Assembly (NCBI GenBank): GCA_036558645.1
Contig: DATBFG010000017.1
Location: 1 to 36,610, forward strand
Direction: 5' to 3'
From: DATBFG01 sp036558645
GTDB lineage: Bacteria > Acidobacteriota > Terriglobia > Terriglobales > Acidobacteriaceae
Length of the DNA: 36,610 nucleotides
Made by a program: the position numbers and the translations under genes. Under the pieces are notes generated by a model, which was not told where the DNA came from, made no database searches, and worked only from the letters and a program-made list of their open reading frames with translations. This document shows, piece after piece, positions 31,898 through 36,610 of the stretch. The stretch's first letter is position 1. Each line of letters starts with the position of its first letter.

Positions 31898-33127
31898 TCA
31901 AGGACGTCCGTATCTCTCCCGCATGAAGTCGCTGATGTTGGCGTAGGCCTTCGTGAGCGTGGCTTCGTCCGGCAGAAAGACGATGCGGAAGTGTTTAGTT
32001 CCGGGGCGTTGACCGAAGCCGGAGCCGTGCACAACCAGCACGTGTTTCTGCAAGAGAAGTTCTTTCACGAAAATGTCGTCGCCCTCGGGAATATCGATAC
32101 GTGGATATGCGTAGAAGGCGCCTCTTGGCGAGACGCAACTCACGCGAGGCGTGGAGTTGCACCAGTTCACGGTGAGGTCCCGTCGACTGCGCAGTTTTCG
32201 GCGGACGTCGGCAAGATGATCCTGCGGCCCATTCAGCGCGGCAGGAATTGCGTACTGTTCGGGGTGGTTCGCGCACAGGCGGGCACGAAGTAATTTGTTG
32301 ATTCCTTCAACGTAGGGCTTCAGTCCGGAGGCATCTCCGCTAACGATTGTCCACCCGATTCGCCAGCCTGGAGCGAGGTAGTTCTTTGACAAGCCTCCGA
32401 AAGTTACGACCGGCACGTCCGGCGCGACCGACGCTAGCGAAATGTGCTCGTCATTGTCGAGAATCAGCTTGTCGTAAATTTCGTCGGCGAAGAGCACGAG
32501 ATTGTGACGACGCGCCAGTTCAGCAATGTCTTCGAGCATGCGGCGCGTGCAGACTGCCCCCGTCGGGTTATTAGGATTGATTAGCACGATACCGCGTGTG
32601 CGCGGCGTCAGCTTGCGCTTAATGTCATCCAAGTCCGGCTGCCAGCCATCGTCCTCATTTAGATCGTACGTGTTCAGAGGGATGTCGAGCTTAGCGAGTA
32701 CGGCGGAATAAAGCGGATAGTCGGGGCTTGGCGTCAGCAGATCTTCGCCAGGATTGAGCAGCGCAGTCATGCATAGCTCAACGCTCTCACTCACGCCCGT
32801 AGTAACGAAAATGTCTTGGATGTTGGTGATACCCTTGCGAGCGGCTTCCGCACGAATGGCCTCGATCGCCGTGGGAATCCCGGAGGACGGCGCATAGCCG
32901 TTCTTGCCATCCTTCATGGCCTTGTAAACGGCCTCGATCAAATGCGGCGGCGTCGCGAAATCAAAGTTGATCGGGTCGCCAATGTTCAGCGGCAGGATTG
33001 TGTGCCCCTGCTTACCGACTTCGGCGGCAACGCAAGCAAGATCACGGATTGCATAGCGAACATTTTCCAGACGGCTGGCGGCGGTGATTTCGCGGGTTTG
33101 AGTTAATGGCATATATGTTTGGCTCAT
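31898..33127 (-). CDS. Class I/II aminotransferase (AlaA-type)
   Basis: A 409-aa PLP enzyme. Seen: LNIGDPINFDFATP at 48-61, GYAPSSGIP at 78-85, TTGVSESVEL at 109-118, PDYPLY at 135-140, INPNNPTGAV at 183-192, FADEIYD at 213-219, and the Schiff-base Lys248 in GGLSKNYLAPGWRIGW. This is closest in pattern to the alanine transaminases AlaA/YfbQ, which make alanine from pyruvate and glutamate; other small amino acids are possible. ATGs at 33127 and 33112 are both in frame, and neither has a clear Shine-Dalgarno. It is divergent from the VWFA gene with only about 35 bp between. Confidence 0.92.
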   Translation of the reverse strand: MSQTYMPLTQTREITAASRLENVRYAIRDLACVAAEVGKQGHTILPLNIGDPINFDFATPPHLIEAVYKAMKDGKNGYAPSSGIPTAIEAIRAEAARKGITNIQDIFVTTGVSESVELCMTALLNPGEDLLTPSPDYPLYSAVLAKLDIPLNTYDLNEDDGWQPDLDDIKRKLTPRTRGIVLINPNNPTGAVCTRRMLEDIAELARRHNLVLFADEIYDKLILDNDEHISLASVAPDVPVVTFGGLSKNYLAPGWRIGWTIVSGDASGLKPYVEGINKLLRARLCANHPEQYAIPAALNGPQDHLADVRRKLRSRRDLTVNWCNSTPRVSCVSPRGAFYAYPRIDIPEGDDIFVKELLLQKHVLVVHGSGFGQRPGTKHFRIVFLPDEATLTKAYANISDFMRERYGRP

Positions 33128-33162
33128 TCCATTTCGGAGCGCTCTACCGATCCGAAGATCTT

Positions 33163-34179
33163 ATGCACATGATAGCCAAGTACAGGACGCTGTGCTACTC
33201 TCGGCCCGACTTGAAAAGTGCGTGCAACCACGGAGCACGGCTAAACCCGTTAGTTAAGGTGTTCTCGTCCGGCTTTCTACTGTTTTTATCGCTGGTTGGG
33301 TATTCAGCGACAGCGCTAGACTCCCAAGAGCGAAGCATCGTTGTAAGCGTACAAGATCACGATGGAAACATCGTTCCCGCCTTGACGCCGAGTTCTTTCC
33401 AAGCTGGCTTCCACAAACAGACCCTAAGAATCGTCTCAGCCACGCGCAGCATGTCGTCCCGCCGCGTAGTCATCCTGCTTGATCTCAGTGGCAGCGCCGA
33501 AAAAAGCGCAGAGCTAGCTCGGGTTGTGGCGGGTAATTTTGCCGTATCGGTGCAGCCTGTGAAACCGCGCATTGCGCTCGTATTATTCTCTGGCCGAATT
33601 ATTGACTCATTGGATTTCACACACTCACCCTCAGAGATCATCAATAAATTGACTCATCTGCCTCCTGGCAAGGGTACTACTGCGTTGTTGGATTCAATTG
33701 ATTATGCAGCTGGGCTCTTTCAGAGATCCGAACCCGGCGATGCGATCTATCTGATTTCTGACGGGGGAGATAATTACAGCAAATTGCACGTCGGCTCACT
33801 GGAGAAAAAATTACTGGCAAATGGGATCAGGTTATTTGCCTTCTATACGCAAGGAAAACTAACTCCTGAATCGGAGGAAGATCGACAAGGAGCAGCATTA
33901 TTGGCATCTCTCACGGAGATAACTGGTGGAACGATCGTCAATCTTGATGTCGACTCGTCTTCTGCCAGCCGTGAACGACTGAAAACTGCGCTCCAGAGGC
34001 TTTATCAAGTAATGGCTGATTTCTACGAGGTGAAAATCGAAGTTCCTCCCAACGCTATTCGAAAAGAGATCTCATGGGAATTGCATGTTCTCGATGAACG
34101 TGGGAATAAGATGAAAGACATTAAATTACTCTATCCCAAGAGGCTGGTCCCGTCTGGCGATATAACGCACAACGATTAG
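33163..34179 (+). CDS. Exported von Willebrand factor A-domain protein
   Basis: About 338 aa. A hydrophobic export segment (SSGFLLFLSLVGYSATA, about 35-51) is followed by a small beta domain with IVVSVQDHDG, then a VWFA domain. The complete MIDAS metal site is visible: Asp107, Ser109 and Ser111 in LLDLSGS, Thr172/173 in GKGTTALLDS, and Asp200 in ISDGGDN. It binds Mg2+ and probably a protein ligand outside the cytoplasm. The architecture is that of VWFA-related proteins frequent in Acidobacteria (from memory). The start is uncertain: open from 33106, ATGs at 33163 and 33169, with the signal-like segment preceded by an unusually long N-terminal stretch. Confidence 0.82.
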   Translation: MHMIAKYRTLCYSRPDLKSACNHGARLNPLVKVFSSGFLLFLSLVGYSATALDSQERSIVVSVQDHDGNIVPALTPSSFQAGFHKQTLRIVSATRSMSSRRVVILLDLSGSAEKSAELARVVAGNFAVSVQPVKPRIALVLFSGRIIDSLDFTHSPSEIINKLTHLPPGKGTTALLDSIDYAAGLFQRSEPGDAIYLISDGGDNYSKLHVGSLEKKLLANGIRLFAFYTQGKLTPESEEDRQGAALLASLTEITGGTIVNLDVDSSSASRERLKTALQRLYQVMADFYEVKIEVPPNAIRKEISWELHVLDERGNKMKDIKLLYPKRLVPSGDITHND

Positions 34180-34281
34180 CCCGGTTCGCCCACCTCCATT
34201 GTCACTCAGCCTGAATGCCCCACCCTGTCGTCTTTTTCTCCCCATTTCCGATATTCAAAGTGGAGGAGTGTGCAAACGACC

Positions 34282-35415
34282 ATGCGAATCAGGAGCAGTT
34301 TCCTTATAGCGCTAACCGTGCTGCTTGCCCTCAGCTTCAATCCGACGCTGGCGACCGCGCAAGGCAGCGCCGAGTGTCTATACAACGACATCCACTTTCA
34401 CATCCAGAATTTCATCGCCGATGGGCCACCTCTATCTCAAGTACTGCAGATGATGGACCAGCATGTTTGCCGCAGCACGATCATGGGTTTGCCGGTGACT
34501 GTGGCGCATGATCCGCTCGTGGATCGCGACTTTGCGCCCGTCTATTACACCCAGACCGATGGGCAGGCGATGTACTTCAACCCCATCCAGGACGTTATTG
34601 TGGCGCACAAGTACCTGGCCTTGCCTGAAAACGACCGAACCCGAGTTGATCCGATGATGAGTGCATTCAATCTGAAGGACGCGCGTGCGGGAGACTACAT
34701 CAAAAAGATGGTTCTGCTCTATCCCGGTGTGTGGAGTGGATTTGGCGAGATCATCTTCAAGAAGCAGGAGTTCTCCGAGAAGATTGCCGGGGGACCGCCC
34801 AGTCTGTACAGTCCGTCCATTGACGCAATCTTTGACGTGATCGGGGAGATGGGGGCGGTTGCCATCGTGCACTGTGACCACGACACTCCATACAACCTCG
34901 CGCTACGGAGCGATCCCGGGGCCAGCATGATTTTTCAGGGCGTGACGGCTAAGCCCCAATATCTGGAGGCCTTCAAGGCGTTTCTGAAGCGGCACCCGAA
35001 TGCGCCAATGATTTGGGCCCACTTTATGGGCAATGGCAGGGGAGTGTTGCCGTACCCGGACCACTGGAGGTATCTGGACGAAATGTTGGGTGACCCTGCT
35101 TTCGGACACGTTTACATCGACCTATCATGGGGGCCGGTGATCGCGCCATATATCATTGACAACCCCCAACACCTGAAGATGACGGCCGATCTCATCCGCA
35201 AGTATCCGGACCGCTTTCTATACGGTAGTGACCGGGGAGCCACGGCTGAATGGGACTCGGTGAAGGGCAGTTACACGGTGTGGGATCCGCTCTGGAAAGA
35301 AATAGGCCCCGCACTCACGCGCCAGGTGACTAAAGACAACTACATCCGGCTTATCGACCAGTCGAGAAGGAACATGCGCGCATGGGAGAAGGCGCACCCC
35401 GAAAAGATTGAGTAA
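34282..35415 (+). CDS. Exported amidohydrolase-2-family protein
   Basis: About 377 aa. A clear signal peptide (MRIRSSFLIALTVLLALSF, cleavage near ATAQG) precedes a TIM barrel. Metal-site candidates are His38 and His40 in NDIHFHI, the central HCDHD, WAHFMGNGRG, and GSDRGA near the end. This order fits the amidohydrolase-2 (decarboxylase/lactonase-like) group, but the substrate is unknown. GGAGGA lies at 34262-34267: it is too near a GTG at 34270 and somewhat far from the ATG at 34282. I choose the ATG because it gives a standard signal peptide. Confidence 0.83.
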   Translation: MRIRSSFLIALTVLLALSFNPTLATAQGSAECLYNDIHFHIQNFIADGPPLSQVLQMMDQHVCRSTIMGLPVTVAHDPLVDRDFAPVYYTQTDGQAMYFNPIQDVIVAHKYLALPENDRTRVDPMMSAFNLKDARAGDYIKKMVLLYPGVWSGFGEIIFKKQEFSEKIAGGPPSLYSPSIDAIFDVIGEMGAVAIVHCDHDTPYNLALRSDPGASMIFQGVTAKPQYLEAFKAFLKRHPNAPMIWAHFMGNGRGVLPYPDHWRYLDEMLGDPAFGHVYIDLSWGPVIAPYIIDNPQHLKMTADLIRKYPDRFLYGSDRGATAEWDSVKGSYTVWDPLWKEIGPALTRQVTKDNYIRLIDQSRRNMRAWEKAHPEKIE

Positions 35416-35440
35416 ACCAGGAAGGCCAGGGTCAAAACAA

Positions 35441-35478
35441 AAGTGTTCACCCGAGCAAAACGGCTCTGATGGACACTT
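35441..35478. terminator. Candidate bidirectional terminator hairpin between convergent genes
   Basis: AAGTGTTCA (35441-35449) pairs with TGGACACTT (35470-35478) over 9 bp with one wobble. An inner GAGC/GCTC stem sits within the loop. It lies in the short gap between the amidohydrolase stop and the convergent aldehyde dehydrogenase stop. There is no long T-run, only scattered T residues after it. Confidence 0.4.
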
Positions 35479-35517
35479 CTGTTAAGTTCTTGGCTGACGA
35501 CTGAAGCCTGACGACTG

Positions 35518-36610
35518 CTATTCCGGCCGATCGATCTGCGCCTTCTGAAGCTTGTCGGAGTAATCCACGTAAACGGCCTTCCACTCGGTGTAGAAGTCGA
35601 TTGCGCCGATGCCTCCCTCGCGATGGCCATTTCCTGTGGCCTTCACCCCGCCAAAAGGCAAGTGAACTTCGGCTCCGATCGTCGGGGCATTGATATAGGT
35701 AATGCCCGCCTCGAGGTCGCGCATGGCAGCAAAGGCGCGGTTCACGTCCTTCGTGTATAGCGCGGACGAAAGTCCGTACTCGATGTTATTTGCTATCTCC
35801 ACCGCGTGCTGCAGGTTGTCGCAAGGAATGATGGACACTACCGGGCCGAAGATCTCCTCCTGCGCAATTCGCATCTTGGGATCGACGTCGACGAATACGG
35901 TCGGCTCCATGAAGTATCCGTACTGGTAGTCACCCTTGTCGAGGACGTGCCCACCGCACTTCAACTTGGCGCCTTCGGCCTTTCCGATGTCTACGTAATT
36001 CAGGTCTGTCTTGAGCTGGTTTGCGTTGACCGCCGGTCCCATCTCTGCTGTTTCGTCGAGGCCATTGCCTACTTTGATAGCCTTTGCGCGGTCCACATAA
36101 CGCTCGACGAACTCCGAGTAAACGCCCTTCTGCACGATGATGCGGCTGGTGGCGGTGCAGCGTTGTCCCGTGGTACCGAATGCGCCCCAAAGGCCGCCTT
36201 CGATCGCGAGATCGAGGTTGGCGTCATCGAGAACGATCATGGGATTCTTTCCGCCCAACTCAAGCGAACAGTGCTTGAAGCTTTTGGCGGCGGTTGTACC
36301 TACGATGCGGCCAACTTCACTTGACCCGGTCAGCGAGATGGCACGGACATCTTTGTGCTCGGTCAGAGGCGTGCCCACGGACGAGCCAAACCCCGCAACG
36401 ATATTGATGACGCCTTTAGGAACGCCGGCATCGCTCAAGGTGCGAACCAGGTTGAAGGTCGAGAGCGGGGTGTCCTGCGCCGGTTTAATCACGCATGTGT
36501 TGCCGCAGACGATGGCGGGTAGGAGCTTCCATGACGGGATTGCCATCGGGAAGTTCCACGGCGTGATCATGCCGCAGACGCCGACCGGTTGGCGGACAGC
36601 CATGGCGAAC
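35518..36610 (-). CDS. Aldehyde dehydrogenase, C-terminal part (cut by right edge)
   Basis: The frame continues through the window edge (the ATG at 36603 is internal; two more codons, Phe-Ala, precede it), so about 130-140 N-terminal residues are missing. Seen, numbering from that Met: TPWNFPMA with Asn17, IKPAQDTP at the cofactor site, LTGSSEVG, LELGGKNPM with Glu115, TTGQRCTATSR with catalytic Cys149, and EEIFGPVVS. The TTGQRC motif is typical of semialdehyde-oxidising ALDHs such as ketoglutaric or aminoadipic semialdehyde dehydrogenases, but the substrate cannot be fixed. It differs clearly from the ALDH at 13862-15436. Convergent with the amidohydrolase gene. Confidence 0.93.
   Translation of the reverse strand, partial: FAMAVRQPVGVCGMITPWNFPMAIPSWKLLPAIVCGNTCVIKPAQDTPLSTFNLVRTLSDAGVPKGVINIVAGFGSSVGTPLTEHKDVRAISLTGSSEVGRIVGTTAAKSFKHCSLELGGKNPMIVLDDANLDLAIEGGLWGAFGTTGQRCTATSRIIVQKGVYSEFVERYVDRAKAIKVGNGLDETAEMGPAVNANQLKTDLNYVDIGKAEGAKLKCGGHVLDKGDYQYGYFMEPTVFVDVDPKMRIAQEEIFGPVVSIIPCDNLQHAVEIANNIEYGLSSALYTKDVNRAFAAMRDLEAGITYINAPTIGAEVHLPFGGVKATGNGHREGGIGAIDFYTEWKAVYVDYSDKLQKAQIDRPE

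Noticed and set aside
1..36610. tRNA, rRNA, insertion sequence or prophage genes
   Set aside because: I looked for T-loop motifs, transposase or integrase signatures and long terminal inverted repeats and saw none; a covariance-model scan could still find small RNAs.

Overview
The window is a bacterial chromosomal segment of roughly mid-to-high 50s percent GC by eye, with no rRNA, tRNA, CRISPR array or transposase gene. The gene mix fits a heterotrophic member of the Acidobacteriota (Koribacter/Sulfotelmatobacter-like): branched-chain acyl-CoA catabolism, a split methylmalonyl-CoA mutase, an isoquinoline-oxidoreductase-type molybdoenzyme, a secreted VWFA protein, TolC, HtrA, frequent GTG/TTG starts and long degenerate intergenic repeats. 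This placement is inferred from gene content and was not tested by any search.

Left region (1-5.2 kb, minus strand): a catabolic operon read right to left. It holds the cobalamin-binding subunit of methylmalonyl-CoA mutase, an unrecognised 240-aa protein, a short crotonase, a methylcrotonyl-CoA-carboxylase-type carboxyltransferase, an HMG-CoA lyase and the start of a second enoyl-CoA hydratase. The first three are translationally coupled. The carboxyltransferase, a hydratase and HMG-CoA lyase are steps of leucine degradation; the mutase serves propionyl-CoA from Ile, Val, Met and odd-chain acids. Three gaps here carry a degenerate repeat (core like GATTGCAGAATTG), quasi-periodic at 4956-5141 and inverted at 5160-5230.

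Middle (5.2-17.1 kb): an AlkA-type DNA glycosylase, a Tat-exported TIM-barrel protein and TruA on the minus strand. On the plus strand follow a TolC-type outer-membrane protein with a strong terminator, a GT2 glycosyltransferase, the catalytic subunit of methylmalonyl-CoA mutase, a DUF1579-like protein, an aldehyde dehydrogenase, a small cysteine-rich protein and a LeuA-like DRE-TIM enzyme.

Right-middle (17.2-29.1 kb): an IorAB-type molybdenum hydroxylase pair on the minus strand; divergent from it an M20 peptidase coupled to a YtcJ-type amidohydrolase; then HtrA, a peptidoglycan-binding-domain protein, and a tightly coupled three-gene module (membrane protein, ABC ATPase, ABC-2 permease).

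Right end (29.2-36.6 kb): a tandem DoxX-like membrane protein, an unknown putative lipoprotein, a CpsB/YwqE-type PHP phosphatase, an AlaA-type aminotransferase, a secreted VWFA protein, a secreted amidohydrolase-2 protein, and an aldehyde dehydrogenase cut by the right edge.

The strongest leads for something undescribed are the unknown gene wedged between the mutase subunit and a crotonase that lacks a catalytic glutamate, and the repeat family that abuts or encodes the ends of neighbouring genes.
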